In this document: piece after piece, positions 47,244 through 57,542 of the stretch
Numbering within the stretch: the stretch's first letter is position 1
Layout of the letters: each line of letters opens with the position of its first letter
Assembly (NCBI RefSeq): GCF_003048575.1
Contig: NZ_PIRZ01000002.1
Span: 326,795 to 390,794 of the forward strand
From: Campylobacter concisus
GTDB taxonomy: Bacteria; Campylobacterota; Campylobacteria; Campylobacterales; Campylobacteraceae
Direction: 5' to 3'
DNA: 64,000 bases
The notes under the pieces: model-generated
Told to the model about the DNA's origin: nothing
The model's input: the letters and a program-made list of their open reading frames with translations, nothing else
The model's database searches: none
Translations under genes and position numbers: made by a program

Positions 47244-48960
47244 CTTTGGCTTAAAAGATGTACTAAAACGCTTTGGTCCATATTTTAAAGACTACATTCC
47301 GCACTTCATCCTAGCCTTCATTGGCATGGGGCTTGCAAGTGGCGGAACAGCGGTCAGTGCATATCTAGTAGAGCCAGTACTTAATAAAATTTTTGTTGAA
47401 AAAAACGAAACATTGCTTTATATGCTGCCATGTGCGATCATTGCTATTTATCTGTTAAAAAATGTTGGAACTTTTATGCAGGCCTATTTTACCGCGTATA
47501 TTGGTCAAGATACGATTAGAAGATTTCGTGAAAAGATGGTCGAAAATTTACTAAATTTGGACATGAAATTTTTTAATGATTTTAGAACAGGCGAGCTAAT
47601 AAGCAGAACCACGAACGACATAGAGCGCATAAGATCTATTGTTTCAAGCATCATACCTGAGCTTATTAGGGAGCTTGTAACTATCATAGGTCTGCTTTGT
47701 GTAGTCATCTATCAAAGCCCTAAATTAGCCTTTTTTGCACTTGTTGTTATGCCATTAGCGATTTATCCGATCTCGCGCCTTGCTAAAAAGATGAAAAAAA
47801 TCTCAAAAAAATCGCAAGAAAAGACATCTGATATCACCTCAGCCTTGAGTGAAATTTTTACAAATATCGAGATCATCAAGGCAAATAATGCCCAAAAATA
47901 CGAGCACTCACGTTTCGTTGAAGAAAATAACAAATTTTTTAAGTTAAACCTTAAAACCGTAAAAATCGAGCAACTAGTAAGCCCACTAATGGAAACAATT
48001 GGCTCAATCGGCGTGGCAGCTGTCATCATAATAGGCGGCAAAGACGTCATCGATGGAAATATAAATATGGGTGCATTTTTCTCGTTTTTAACTGCGCTTT
48101 TCATGCTCTACACCCCGCTAAAACGTATCGTAAATATATACAATAAAATGCAAGATGCCATCGCAGCGAGCGAGAGGACCTTTTTCCTGATGGATAAGGT
48201 AAGCCAGATAAAAGATGGCCAAAAAGAGCTAAACGAAGAGATAAATTTGATCAAATTTAACGACGTCCGCCTAAGCTACGGCGACAAAGAGGTCTTAAAA
48301 GGGATAAATTTAGAGGCAAATAAGTCAGAATTTATAGCCCTTGTTGGCTCAAGTGGTGGCGGAAAAAGCTCGCTTATGAATTTGCTTATGAGATTTTACG
48401 ACGTAAATGGCGGAGAAATTTTAATAAACGACATAAATTTAAAAGATATCAAAATTCACTCACTTCGCCAAAATATCGGACTTGTCACCCAGCGCGTCTA
48501 TATCTTTAATGACACGATCGCTAAAAACGTAGCTTACGGCAGGGAATTTGACGAAGATGCCGTTATAAACGCTTTAAAAATGGCAAATGCTTATGAGTTT
48601 GTGAGCAAACTAGAAGGCGGCATAAACACTACTTTAAACGAATTTGGCACAAACCTTTCAGGCGGTCAAAGACAACGTATCGCAATAGCTAGAGCGCTTT
48701 ATCAAAACCCACAAATTCTCATCTTTGACGAGGCTACCTCAGCACTTGATAATGAGAGTGAAAAAGAGATCACAAAGGCTATAAACAATCTCAGAAGCAA
48801 AAAGATCATCTTTGTCATCGCTCACCGTCTAAGTACGGTTGAAAGTGCTGATAAGATCGCAGTTTTAAGCAACGGAAGGATAGTTGATACTGGAAGTGAT
48901 GAAGAGCTTAGTAAGAGAAATGAAATTTATGCAAAACTTAAAGGCAAAGCCTTAGTTTAA
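47236..48960 (+). CDS. msbA: MsbA-type lipid A/lipid exporter (ABC half-transporter)
   Basis: Flips lipid A-core or related lipids across the inner membrane. The 574-residue protein has a six-span exporter domain (about 1-320), then an ATPase domain with Walker [11 protein letters not shown]-loop, signature LSGGQRQR, Walker [13 protein letters not shown] and switch HRL. Homodimers form the pump. It overlaps cysS by 8 nt. The MsbA call over other exporters rests on context and recalled C. jejuni order. Confidence 0.88.
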   Translation: MTNFGLKDVLKRFGPYFKDYIPHFILAFIGMGLASGGTAVSAYLVEPVLNKIFVEKNETLLYMLPCAIIAIYLLKNVGTFMQAYFTAYIGQDTIRRFREKMVENLLNLDMKFFNDFRTGELISRTTNDIERIRSIVSSIIPELIRELVTIIGLLCVVIYQSPKLAFFALVVMPLAIYPISRLAKKMKKISKKSQEKTSDITSALSEIFTNIEIIKANNAQKYEHSRFVEENNKFFKLNLKTVKIEQLVSPLMETIGSIGVAAVIIIGGKDVIDGNINMGAFFSFLTALFMLYTPLKRIVNIYNKMQDAIAASERTFFLMDKVSQIKDGQKELNEEINLIKFNDVRLSYGDKEVLKGINLEANKSEFIALVGSSGGGKSSLMNLLMRFYDVNGGEILINDINLKDIKIHSLRQNIGLVTQRVYIFNDTIAKNVAYGREFDEDAVINALKMANAYEFVSKLEGGINTTLNEFGTNLSGGQRQRIAIARALYQNPQILIFDEATSALDNESEKEITKAINNLRSKKIIFVIAHRLSTVESADKIAVLSNGRIVDTGSDEELSKRNEIYAKLKGKALV

Positions 48961-49013
48961 GGCGATTTTTGCTAAGATTTGCACAAAATTTTAGGCATTT
49001 TAAAGAGGTTAAA

Positions 49014-50087
49014 ATGAGCTTAAACTACGAAACTTTAAAATCTATATTTTTTAAATTTGATCCTGAAACTGCCCACAAGATCGCAGAACTTGCAATGATC
49101 GGAGCAAATAAAATTTTTCCAGGATCATTAAGCTTTGTAGCAAATAAGTGCGTGGTCGATGACAATGCGCTAAAACAAAATTTATTCTCAAGCACTTACC
49201 ACAATCCAGTTGGCATAGCAGGTGGCTTTGATAAAAACGCCACGATGTTTGAAGCACTCACGGCTCTTGGCTTTGGGTATTTAGAATTTGGCACATTTAC
49301 TCCAAAACCTCAACCTGGCAACGATAAACCAAGACTTTTTAGGCTCATAGATGAAGAGAGTATTCAAAATGCGATGGGCTTTAACAACGACGGTTGTGAG
49401 GCTATCAAAAATAGAGTAAAAAAGATCTATCCTTTCACCATACCTATCTGGGCAAATATCGGTAAAAACAAGGTTACACCAAACGAAGATGCAATAAAAG
49501 ACTATGAAATTTTAGTAAGAGAATTTAGTGAAATTTGCGACACCTTTGTCATAAACGTCTCATCGCCAAACACGCCAAATTTAAGAGCTTTGCAAGATGA
49601 GAGCTTCATAAAAGAGCTTTTTAGCGTCATTTTACCACTTACCAAAAAACCAATCATCTTTAAAATCGCTCCTGATATGAGCCACGAAGATGCGATCAGG
49701 CTTTGTAGTTGCGCGGTAGAAAACGGCGCTAGCGGCATGCTTGTCTCAAATACAAGTGTTGATTACTCGCTCTCTCACTCGTCAAATTTAAAGGATTTTG
49801 GCGGACTAAGTGGCAAAGTGATAGCTCAAAAGTCAAAAGAGATCTTTAAAGCCGTAGCAGACGAGCTTTATGGCAAGACGACGCTTATCGCATGTGGTGG
49901 CATAGATAGCGGTGCAGAGGCGTATGAACGCATAAAAATGGGAGCAAATTTGGTTCAAATTTTTACAAGCTTTATCTTTAAAGGGCCGATGATCGCAAGA
50001 GATATAAATTTAGAAATTTTAGAACTTTTAAAAAGAGATGGCTTTGCCTCTATTAGCGAAGCGGTCGGCATAGATGTTAAAAAATAA
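49014..50087 (+). CDS. pyrD: Dihydroorotate dehydrogenase (quinone), class 2
   Basis: Oxidises dihydroorotate to orotate and passes electrons to quinone; FMN-dependent and peripheral on the inner membrane. About 357 residues. Motifs include NPVGIAGGFDKNA, LEFGTFTPKPQPGN, NISSPNTPNLR-like NVSSPNTPNLR with the catalytic serine, and LIACGGIDSGAEA. The frame opens at 48969, but the ATG at 49014 (MSLNYETLK) is preferred, with AGAGG 7 nt upstream. Confidence 0.94.
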   Translation: MSLNYETLKSIFFKFDPETAHKIAELAMIGANKIFPGSLSFVANKCVVDDNALKQNLFSSTYHNPVGIAGGFDKNATMFEALTALGFGYLEFGTFTPKPQPGNDKPRLFRLIDEESIQNAMGFNNDGCEAIKNRVKKIYPFTIPIWANIGKNKVTPNEDAIKDYEILVREFSEICDTFVINVSSPNTPNLRALQDESFIKELFSVILPLTKKPIIFKIAPDMSHEDAIRLCSCAVENGASGMLVSNTSVDYSLSHSSNLKDFGGLSGKVIAQKSKEIFKAVADELYGKTTLIACGGIDSGAEAYERIKMGANLVQIFTSFIFKGPMIARDINLEILELLKRDGFASISEAVGIDVKK

Positions 50088-50098
50088 AAGGCAAAAGA

Positions 50099-51340
50099 TT
50101 GATAAAATTTAATAAAACAAAACTAGAAAACGGACTTGAAATTTATCACGTACCAGTAAATCCAGGCTCAAAAGTGATAAGCGTCGATGTCTTTTATAAA
50201 GTTGGATCAAGAAACGAAGTGATGGGCAAAAGCGGCATCGCTCACATGTTAGAGCATCTAAATTTTAAATCAACCAAAAATTTACGAGCTGGCGAATTTG
50301 ACGAAATTGTAAAAGGCTTTGGCGGCGTAAATAACGCAAGTACAGGCTTTGACTGCACACACTACTTTATAAAAGCTTCAAATGAAAATTTAGACAAAAC
50401 GCTTGGTCTTTTTGCTGAGCTTATGAAAAATTTAAGCCTAAAAGACAAAGAATTTCAACCAGAGCGAGACGTGGTGCATGAAGAGCGTAGGTGGCGAACA
50501 GACAACAACCCTATGGGATACCTCTACTTTAGACTCTACAATCACGCATTTATCTACCATCCATACCACTGGACTCCGATAGGTTTTATAAAAGATATAG
50601 AAAACTGGAATATTAACGACATAAAAGAATTTCACGCTACATATTATCAGCCAAAAAACGCCATTTTAATGATAAGTGGCGACATTGACAAGGATGAGAC
50701 ATTTAAGCTAGCTAAGAAAAATTTTGGTGGCATAAAAAACAAAAGAGCCATCCCAAAATCTCACTGTAAAGAACCTGAGCAAGATGGAGCTAGAAGAGCC
50801 ATTATCTACAAAGATAGCCAAACACAAATGCTAGCTATCGCTTACAAAATCCCAAATTTCAAACACTCTGATCAAGTAGGTCTAAATGCGATCAGTGAAT
50901 ATCTGGCTACTGGCAAAAGCTCGGTTTTACAGCAAAAATTAGTCGATGAACTCATGCTTGTAAATCAAATTTACGCTTACAATATGAGTTGTGTTGATGA
51001 AAATTTATTTATATTTTTAGCAGTTTGCAACCCAGATGTCGAGGCAACTGCGGTTGAGGCTGAAATTTTAAAGATTATAGAGGATATTAAAAGCAAACCT
51101 ATCGACAAAAACGATGTTTTGCGAGTTAAAAATTTAATCAAAAGCGACTTTATCTATTCGTTTGAAAGTGCAAGTAAGGTTGCAAATTTATACGGCTCGT
51201 ACCTTGCTAGAGGTGACATAAAGCCACTTTATGAACTTGAAAAAAATATCGATAAAATCGATGCAAAACTTTTAAAAGATATAGCAAATAGATATTTTAA
51301 TGAAAAAACTAGCACGACAATAATTTTAAAAAAGGAATAA
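50099..51340 (+). CDS. M16-family zinc peptidase
   Basis: A 413-residue pitrilysin-type peptidase. The inverted zinc motif HxxEH is at 49-53 (HMLEH), with the distal Glu in [14 protein letters not shown]. There is no signal peptide, so it is probably cytoplasmic. It starts with TTG; AAAGG lies 7-8 nt ahead and no in-frame ATG fits the conserved start ([15 protein letters not shown]). It precedes dapA by 2 nt. Substrates of bacterial M16B peptidases are mostly unknown. Confidence 0.9.
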   Translation: MIKFNKTKLENGLEIYHVPVNPGSKVISVDVFYKVGSRNEVMGKSGIAHMLEHLNFKSTKNLRAGEFDEIVKGFGGVNNASTGFDCTHYFIKASNENLDKTLGLFAELMKNLSLKDKEFQPERDVVHEERRWRTDNNPMGYLYFRLYNHAFIYHPYHWTPIGFIKDIENWNINDIKEFHATYYQPKNAILMISGDIDKDETFKLAKKNFGGIKNKRAIPKSHCKEPEQDGARRAIIYKDSQTQMLAIAYKIPNFKHSDQVGLNAISEYLATGKSSVLQQKLVDELMLVNQIYAYNMSCVDENLFIFLAVCNPDVEATAVEAEILKIIEDIKSKPIDKNDVLRVKNLIKSDFIYSFESASKVANLYGSYLARGDIKPLYELEKNIDKIDAKLLKDIANRYFNEKTSTTIILKKE

Positions 51341-51342
51341 AT

Positions 51343-52236
51343 GTGGAAAATTCGCTTCAAGGTGCGATGACAGCACTCATTACGCCATTTAAAAATCAAA
51401 AATTAGACGAAGCTGGCTTTGAGAAACTGATAAAAAGACAGATAAAACATGGCATCGATGTAGTCGTACCAGTAGGAACCACTGGCGAAAGCGCAACTCT
51501 AACTCATGATGAGCATAGAATTTGTATCGAAATAGCTGTTAATGCATGCAAAGGCACAGACGTTAAAGTGCTTGCTGGTGCTGGTAGCAACGCCACTCAC
51601 GAGGCTATTGGTATCGCTAAATTTGCCCAAGCTCATGGTGCTGATGGCATCCTTTCAGTTGCGCCTTATTACAACAAACCAACGCAAGAAGGGCTTTATG
51701 AGCATTACAAAGCCATTGCAAATAGCATTGAAATTCCTGTGCTTCTTTATAATGTTCCAGGTAGAGTTGGCGTGGATATCTTGCCAGCGACCGTTTTTAG
51801 ACTTTTTAAAGAGTGCAAAAATATCTATGGCATCAAAGAGGCTACAGGCAGCATAGATAGATGCGTCGATCTACTAGCTCACGAGCCAAATTTAGTAGTC
51901 ATCAGCGGCGAAGATGCGATCAACTATCCTATCATATCAAATGGAGGCAAAGGCGTTATCTCAGTTACTGCAAACCTCTTGCCAGATCAAATTTCTCAGC
52001 TAACGCACCTTGCGATGAACGAAGAGTACAAGAAAGCAAAACTAATAAACGACAATCTATACACGATAAATAAAACACTCTTTTGTGAAAGCAATCCGAT
52101 ACCGATCAAAGCAGCGATGTATCTAGCTGGACTCATCGACTCTTTAGAGTATCGCTTGCCACTTTGCAAACCAAGTAAAGAAAATTTTAAAAAAATCGAA
52201 GAAGTAATAAAAAATTATGAAATAAAGGGATTTTAA
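51343..52236 (+). CDS. dapA: 4-hydroxy-tetrahydrodipicolinate synthase
   Basis: Condenses pyruvate and aspartate semialdehyde, the first committed step to lysine and diaminopimelate. The 297-residue TIM-barrel protein has GTTGES (45-50), the catalytic Tyr136 in YNVPGR and the Schiff-base Lys165 in IYGIKEATG. The start is GTG at 51343; the ATG two bases earlier is out of frame and stops after nine codons. AAAGGA is 6-8 nt ahead. It shares one base with the next gene. Confidence 0.95.
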   Translation: MENSLQGAMTALITPFKNQKLDEAGFEKLIKRQIKHGIDVVVPVGTTGESATLTHDEHRICIEIAVNACKGTDVKVLAGAGSNATHEAIGIAKFAQAHGADGILSVAPYYNKPTQEGLYEHYKAIANSIEIPVLLYNVPGRVGVDILPATVFRLFKECKNIYGIKEATGSIDRCVDLLAHEPNLVVISGEDAINYPIISNGGKGVISVTANLLPDQISQLTHLAMNEEYKKAKLINDNLYTINKTLFCESNPIPIKAAMYLAGLIDSLEYRLPLCKPSKENFKKIEEVIKNYEIKGF

Positions 52237-53024
52237 TGAAGGACACACTAAACGAATTTAAAGGTAAAACGCTAGTTATCAGTGGTGGCACTAGAGGTAT
52301 CGGTAGAGCCATAGTTGAAGAATTTGCAAAAGCTGGCGTAAACATAGCATTTACCTATAACTCAAACGAAGAACTTGCAAATGAGCAAGCAAGAGAGCTT
52401 GAGGCTATTTACAAGATAAAAGCCAGAGCGTATGCGCTAAATATCCTCGAGCCAGAAACATACAAAGAGCTATTTTTAAAGATAGACGAGGACTTTGACA
52501 GGATTGATTTTTTTATATCAAATGCAATTATTTCAGGTCGCGCAGTAGCTGGTGGATACACTAAATTTATGAAGCTAAAACCAAGAGGCATAAACAATAT
52601 CTTTACGGCAACAGTAAATGCCTTTGTCGTAGGCACTCAAGAAGCTGCAAAACGCATGGAAAAAGTGGGTGGTGGTAGCATCATCAGCCTATCATCGACT
52701 GGAAATTTAGTATATATCGAAAACTACGCAGGTCACGGCACAGCAAAAGCAGCAGTTGAAGCCATGGCAAGATATGCTGCGACCGAGCTTGGCGAGAAAA
52801 ATATCCGTGTAAACGTCGTAAGCGGCGGCTCTATCGAGACAGACGCGCTAAGAGCCTTTACCAACTACGAAGAGGTGCGCGATATGACGGCAAAGCTTAG
52901 CCCGCTAAACCGCATGGGACAGCCAACTGATCTAGCTGGAGCATGTCTATTTTTGTGTTCACCAAAAGCTAGCTGGGTGACTGGACATACATTTATAATA
53001 GATGGTGGCACGACTTTTAAATGA
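52236..53024 (+). CDS. FabL-like enoyl-ACP reductase / short-chain dehydrogenase
   Basis: A 262-residue SDR protein. The cofactor motif GGTRGIG is at 17-23, and the catalytic pair is spaced Tyr164-x6-Lys171, the pattern of enoyl-ACP reductases and not the usual Tyr-x3-Lys of SDRs. The stretch SLSSTGNLVYIENYAGHGTAKAAVEA and VNVVSGGSIETDALRAF closely resemble Bacillus FabL from memory. It would reduce trans-2-enoyl-ACP in fatty acid elongation. Location between dapA and pgsA fits lipid synthesis. A second enzyme (FabI) may exist elsewhere. Confidence 0.85.
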   Translation: MKDTLNEFKGKTLVISGGTRGIGRAIVEEFAKAGVNIAFTYNSNEELANEQARELEAIYKIKARAYALNILEPETYKELFLKIDEDFDRIDFFISNAIISGRAVAGGYTKFMKLKPRGINNIFTATVNAFVVGTQEAAKRMEKVGGGSIISLSSTGNLVYIENYAGHGTAKAAVEAMARYAATELGEKNIRVNVVSGGSIETDALRAFTNYEEVRDMTAKLSPLNRMGQPTDLAGACLFLCSPKASWVTGHTFIIDGGTTFK

Positions 53025-53055
53025 GAGTGAAATTTCTAAGCATAAAGGCATATTT

Positions 53056-53601
53056 GTGAGTTTAAATTTACCAAATTCTTTAGCGTTTTTTAGGATACTG
53101 TTGGCTCCGCTTATGTTTTTTATGCTCGTAAATGCGCCAGGAATTTTTACGCAAATTCACATAAGTTGGATAAACTACTTCGCAGCTCTTATCTTTGTGA
53201 TCGCCTCAGTGACTGACTTTTTTGACGGCTACATCGCAAGAAGCTGGGATCAAAAAACTAAACTTGGAGCGATCCTTGATCCACTGGCAGACAAGATGCT
53301 GATACTTGCGGCATTTTTAGGCCTTATGATGCTTGGAAGGGCTAGCGCTTGGGCTGTTTATCTCATCTTGGTGAGGGAATTTTTCATAACTGGCTTTCGT
53401 GTCGTTATGGCAAGTGATGGCGTAGAGGTCGCGGCCTCGATGGCAGGCAAAGTAAAAACAGTCTCACAGATGTTTGCGGTTGGATTTTTACTGATGAGCT
53501 GGCCTGGTGGCGAACTTTTGCTCTGGATAGCTGTTGCGCTCACGCTTTATTCTGGGTTTGAGTACATTTTTGCCTACGTAAAAGCGATAAAAAAGAGCTA
53601 A
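53056..53601 (+). CDS. pgsA: CDP-diacylglycerol--glycerol-3-phosphate 3-phosphatidyltransferase
   Basis: Makes phosphatidylglycerol phosphate at the inner membrane. About 181 residues with several spans and the complete CDP-alcohol phosphatase motif D-x2-DG-x2-AR-x8-G-x3-D-x3-D in DFFDGYIARSWDQ...GAILDPLAD. An open frame runs back to 53002 inside the previous gene, but the GTG at 53056 is preferred: AAAGG lies about 7 nt upstream and the protein then begins MSLNLPNSLAFFRI, as homologues do. Confidence 0.94.
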   Translation: MSLNLPNSLAFFRILLAPLMFFMLVNAPGIFTQIHISWINYFAALIFVIASVTDFFDGYIARSWDQKTKLGAILDPLADKMLILAAFLGLMMLGRASAWAVYLILVREFFITGFRVVMASDGVEVAASMAGKVKTVSQMFAVGFLLMSWPGGELLLWIAVALTLYSGFEYIFAYVKAIKKS

Positions 53602-53603
53602 AT

Positions 53604-54500
53604 TTGAGCTACGAATTAAAAGAGATCATTTTAAAACGCACTGCAAATTTAGAGCCAGCACTGCAAAAACAAGCCAAAAAACTAAATCAAAAGATCATCA
53701 ACACAAATTTTTATCACGATGCTAAAAATTTAGAAAAAATTGGCGCTGTGATCAGCCCTGAGCTAAATGAATTTTTATTAAGTTGCGCTTTAGAATACGA
53801 CAAAACCCATGCAGATAAATTTGATACGTTTGATAACGACGTAGAGACCTTGCGTGGTATTTGGAGTGCGATGAGCTTTACAAAAAGCCTTGACATTTTA
53901 GACTATCTAAACATGCAAGCTACTCGCTCGGTATCACACCGCTCGTTTGCGCATAGATATATTTTTGAAATTTTACGCTTGCAAGAGAAAGCCGGCCGCA
54001 CACATCCGTTACTTGCCAAGCTTTATGACTATTATGGTGGCTTACAAGCAAAACTGCCCATATATGAGCTTTTACAACGTATCGGCGTAAACCCTACTGA
54101 TCCTTATGATTTTGATATCTCGCTAAAAGCTGTAAATTTTGGCTACTGGTTTAGCAATCAAGGCTTAAGCGATGATGAGCTAGCCGGTAAATTTCACTTA
54201 GAAATTCTCCTTTTTGCCCCTTTTATAAATGACCATACATTTGAGATAGAGCTTAGAAACGACGCTGTGCCAAGGGCTAGAATAAATTTTAATGATGACG
54301 GCATAAGCTTTTTGCAAGAGCTACCGAAAGAGATTTTGCCCTATCCTGATATATTAAACTTAAAACCATTTATAGATCAAGTAAAATCACATTTTGATCT
54401 AAAATTTGACCTAGACGATAAAGACAAAACTTATTTTAGTGTCAGCAAAGGGTTAAATAGAGCCAAAACACTCTCTTGGCTAAAGGAAATTTTCGCCTAA
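53604..54500 (+). CDS. Conserved hypothetical protein, 298 residues
   Basis: A soluble, mostly helical protein in the N-terminal two thirds (EDLKEIILKRTA-like start, then FAHRYIFEILRLQEKAG, YYGGLQAKLPIYELLQRIG) with a beta-rich C terminus. It starts with TTG 2 nt after pgsA, with AAAAGAG ahead. No domain is recognised; the operon position between pgsA and rseP hints at an envelope-related role but this is inference only. Confidence 0.68.
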   Translation: MSYELKEIILKRTANLEPALQKQAKKLNQKIINTNFYHDAKNLEKIGAVISPELNEFLLSCALEYDKTHADKFDTFDNDVETLRGIWSAMSFTKSLDILDYLNMQATRSVSHRSFAHRYIFEILRLQEKAGRTHPLLAKLYDYYGGLQAKLPIYELLQRIGVNPTDPYDFDISLKAVNFGYWFSNQGLSDDELAGKFHLEILLFAPFINDHTFEIELRNDAVPRARINFNDDGISFLQELPKEILPYPDILNLKPFIDQVKSHFDLKFDLDDKDKTYFSVSKGLNRAKTLSWLKEIFA

Positions 54501-54576
54501 ATGGCAAGGTAAATTTGAGAGTAAATTTATAAACTTTAGCTAAAATCTCATCAATTTTTTCAAAAAAAGGTAAGTT

Positions 54577-55686
54577 TTGAAAGGTATTCTCTTCACGCTA
54601 GTCCTACTTTGTCTTGGGCTTTATGCATATTCGTTTTATTTTTTAGTGACTGTTTTAGCCATTAGTTTTCTTATATTTTTTCACGAGCTTGGCCACTTTT
54701 TGGCAGCAAGAACGCTTGGCGTAAAGATAAACACCTTTAGCATCGGCTTTGGCGAGAAAATTTACACCAAAAGCGTTGGCGGCACCGACTACTGCCTAAG
54801 CGCGATCCCACTTGGTGGATACGTGCAGCTAAAAGGTCAAGACGACACCGACCCAAAGGCCAAAAACTACGACCGTGATAGCTACAACGTGCTAAGCCCA
54901 CTAAAGCGAATTTATATCCTTTTTGCAGGACCATTTTTTAACTTTATCTTGGCCTTTTTTATCTACATTTTGCTTGGATTTATCGGTGTTGAGAGACTTG
55001 CGCCAAGCGTTGGACACATAGCTGACGGCTCGGCGGCTGCCAGCGCTGGACTTATGAAAAACGATAAAATTTTAGCCATAAACGGCGTAAAGATAAACGA
55101 GTGGGATGAGATCAGTAAAAATGTAAAATTAGAGCCAAGCACCATTTTGATAGATCGCAACGGCTCGCAAATGACTATAAATTTAACACCAAAGATAGGC
55201 GAGACGATAAATCTATTTAATGAAAAGGTACAGCGCCCACTGATCGGAATTTCTCCAAATGGAGAAGTGATAAAAATTTACCACACTGGTCTTGCAGGCA
55301 TAAATTTTGCCTTTAGTGAGACGATCGAGGCATCAAAACTAATCTTTAAAAGCTTTACCAAACTAGTAAGTGGAACTGTACCACTAAAAGAGGTCGGTGG
55401 TATCGTGCAGATCGCTGATGTCACTTCAAAAGCTGCAAAAATAAGTCTTGGCGTACTTTTGACGATCGTCGCTTTAATCTCAGTAAATTTAGGCGTTTTA
55501 AATTTATTCCCCATCCCAGCGCTTGACGGCGGACACATACTTTTTAACTTATATGAGCTAATTTTTAGACGCGAGGTAAATGAGCGAGTGCTCACGACGC
55601 TTACCTACTGCGGCTGGGCATTACTGCTTGGTATAATGGTACTTGCAACCTTTAATGATATTATGAGATTAAGTGGAGGTTTATGA
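54577..55686 (+). CDS. rseP: Site-2 membrane metalloprotease RseP
   Basis: Cleaves membrane-spanning anti-sigma factors and signal peptide remnants within the membrane. The 369-residue protein has the zinc motif HELGH at 36-40, a PDZ domain in the middle (about 135-215, starting VGHIADGSAAASAGLMKNDKI), and the C-terminal NLFPIPALDGGH motif with the third ligand. It starts with TTG, with AAAAAGG ahead, after a 76-nt gap that holds a TAAAAT box. It overlaps the next gene by 4 nt. Confidence 0.94.
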   Translation: MKGILFTLVLLCLGLYAYSFYFLVTVLAISFLIFFHELGHFLAARTLGVKINTFSIGFGEKIYTKSVGGTDYCLSAIPLGGYVQLKGQDDTDPKAKNYDRDSYNVLSPLKRIYILFAGPFFNFILAFFIYILLGFIGVERLAPSVGHIADGSAAASAGLMKNDKILAINGVKINEWDEISKNVKLEPSTILIDRNGSQMTINLTPKIGETINLFNEKVQRPLIGISPNGEVIKIYHTGLAGINFAFSETIEASKLIFKSFTKLVSGTVPLKEVGGIVQIADVTSKAAKISLGVLLTIVALISVNLGVLNLFPIPALDGGHILFNLYELIFRREVNERVLTTLTYCGWALLLGIMVLATFNDIMRLSGGL

Positions 55687-56321
55687 TGATAGTTTTAAAA
55701 GAGCTGCTTGAAAAGATAGAAAATTTAAGCAAAGATGTGACGCTCATCGCCGTTAGCAAAAATGTGACATGCACTGAAGTAAGAGAGCTTTACGCGCAAG
55801 GGCAAAGAAATTTTGGCGAAAATAGAGTCCAAGAGCTAGCCAAAAAAGAGCTAGAACTACAAAATTTTACTGATATAAAATGGCATATGATCGGCCGCTT
55901 GCAAAATAACAAAATAAATCAAATGATAAGCCTAAAGCCCACACTTTGGCAAAGCTGTGATAGCTTTGAAAGGGCCGTAGAGGTCGATAAAAGGCTTAGC
56001 TATAAGCTAGACACCTTGCTTCAAATAAACTCGGCTGATGAAGATACAAAGCAAGGCGTAAGCGTAGTAAATGCGGCAGAAATTTATGAGCGCATCCAAA
56101 GCGAGTGTAAAAATATCAATCTAAAAGGCGTGATGAGTATCGGAGCGCATGTGGATGAGCCAAAAGAGATTCAAAAAAGCTTTGAGCTAACATATAAAAT
56201 TTTTGATAGCCTAAAGCCAAAAGGCGCAACTATCTGCTCGATGGGCATGAGTAGTGACTTCGAGCTAGCGATAAAATGTGGCTCAAATATGATCCGCCTT
56301 GGCACTATGCTTTATCTGTAA
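55683..56321 (+). CDS. YggS/PLPBP-family pyridoxal-phosphate-binding protein
   Basis: A 212-residue PLP-binding protein involved in vitamin B6 homeostasis in other bacteria. The PLP lysine is Lys26 in IAVSKNVT; FGENRVQE and SMGMSSDFELAIKCGSNMIRLGT are the other family signatures. Two adjacent ATGs are possible; the second (55686) is better spaced from GGAGG. It overlaps rseP by 4 nt and ends the long plus-strand series. Confidence 0.94.
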   Translation: MMIVLKELLEKIENLSKDVTLIAVSKNVTCTEVRELYAQGQRNFGENRVQELAKKELELQNFTDIKWHMIGRLQNNKINQMISLKPTLWQSCDSFERAVEVDKRLSYKLDTLLQINSADEDTKQGVSVVNAAEIYERIQSECKNINLKGVMSIGAHVDEPKEIQKSFELTYKIFDSLKPKGATICSMGMSSDFELAIKCGSNMIRLGTMLYL

Positions 56322-56404
56322 TTTTATCGCTTTTGTCTGATTTGCCTCTGCTGCTGGAGCTTGATAAATTTTTACTAAAAAGGCTTGAGCGAAAAATTAA
56401 AAAT

Positions 56405-56974
56405 CTAATATTTAGCGTCAGCTAAAACTAGAGCAAAAAGTACTTTTACGCCAGCTTTTTCTAGAGTATTTCTAGCTTCAAGTATCGTAGTGCCAGTGGT
56501 TACAATGTCATCTACTAAAATAACTGGCGCAGTGATCTTTTTTAGGATTTTAAAATTTCTTGGGTTATTTTGTCTAAATTGTAAATCCTTACCACTATAG
56601 CTGATCTTACTGGTTGCATGCAGTGCATGAAATATGGGCTTTAGATTTTTAGCCCTTAGTGCATTTGCCAAAATAGCCGTGTGTGAGTAGCCAAAATGAA
56701 CTCTATCATCTATAGGCAGAGCATAGACTTTCTCCGGAAAGCTAAAGCTTTTAGCAAATTTATTAAATGCAAATTTGGCTAAGTTTTTATATATAAGATA
56801 TCCGTGCATTTGGTGCTTGGAGTGGATGAGTTCTTTTATTTCAGAGTAGCCGTAAAAGCTATAAATTTTAAAGCCCTCTAGTTCTCTTACTATCGGGCTT
56901 GGCTCGCTTAAAATTTGTGAGCAAATTTTACAAAATGTATTTAGCGTAAAGCTCTTGCAAAACGCACAAAACAT
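56405..56974 (-). CDS. comF: ComF-family phosphoribosyltransferase-like protein
   Basis: A 189-residue protein with an N-terminal zinc-finger-like CxxC pair (CAFC ... CKIC) and a C-terminal phosphoribosyltransferase domain with the PRPP-binding VILVDDIVTTGTT. In naturally competent bacteria ComF helps single-stranded DNA uptake in the cytoplasm, probably with primosome proteins. Campylobacter is competent, so this role is plausible. It shares one base with the lipoprotein gene upstream. Confidence 0.9.
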   Translation of the reverse strand: MFCAFCKSFTLNTFCKICSQILSEPSPIVRELEGFKIYSFYGYSEIKELIHSKHQMHGYLIYKNLAKFAFNKFAKSFSFPEKVYALPIDDRVHFGYSHTAILANALRAKNLKPIFHALHATSKISYSGKDLQFRQNNPRNFKILKKITAPVILVDDIVTTGTTILEARNTLEKAGVKVLFALVLADAKY

Positions 56975-57531
56975 TAGCTATTTAAGATAGCAATTGCAGT
57001 GCGTTTGATAGCGTCATTTATTATTTCAGTCAAAAATGATTTAAATGCCCCACCTGTGGGAATTAACTCAAATTTGGTTTGATTATTTGAAATATTTTTA
57101 ACGATACTTTGATCGCCTTTTTGGATCTTAAGTGTAATCTTAATATTACCTTTTGTATTATCAGTACCGTATCCACTCATATTTGCTTCAAACTCGTTGA
57201 TAAAAATTTCAACCACGACTCCACCCATGCCATTTACATTTGCACCGCGCGCCATAAGCTCTTTTTTGAGCGAATCGCTAAAATAAGTAGCAAGATCGTT
57301 TTGAAGCACAACATATTCTTTTACAGTACCTTTGCCATCAGTGATCGTAGCAATGGTACTTTTGTTTTTGCGGTTGTCATGCACTGCGCTTATATAAGCT
57401 TCAAAGCCGCTATTTTGCTGGCTCGCAGCAGTCTTATACGGATCAAATGCGACAACACTTTGACTTGGTGCACAACCGGTTAAAAGCAAAACAAAAAGTC
57501 CAAAAATAGTCAAAAATTTAAATTTATTCAT
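56974..57531 (-). CDS. Lipoprotein, YajG-like
   Basis: A 185-residue precursor with a lipoprotein signal peptide and lipobox LTGC (Cys near residue 20). The mature part has the alternating pattern seen in YajG-family lipoproteins: VLQNDLATYFSDSLKKELMARGANV then VVVEIFINEFEANMSG. It lies 11 nt after the next lipoprotein gene and probably forms one functional group with it. Function unknown; an outer-membrane location is likely. Confidence 0.75.
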   Translation of the reverse strand: MNKFKFLTIFGLFVLLLTGCAPSQSVVAFDPYKTAASQQNSGFEAYISAVHDNRKNKSTIATITDGKGTVKEYVVLQNDLATYFSDSLKKELMARGANVNGMGGVVVEIFINEFEANMSGYGTDNTKGNIKITLKIQKGDQSIVKNISNNQTKFELIPTGGAFKSFLTEIINDAIKRTAIAILNS

Positions 57532-57542
57532 CGTTTTTCCTT

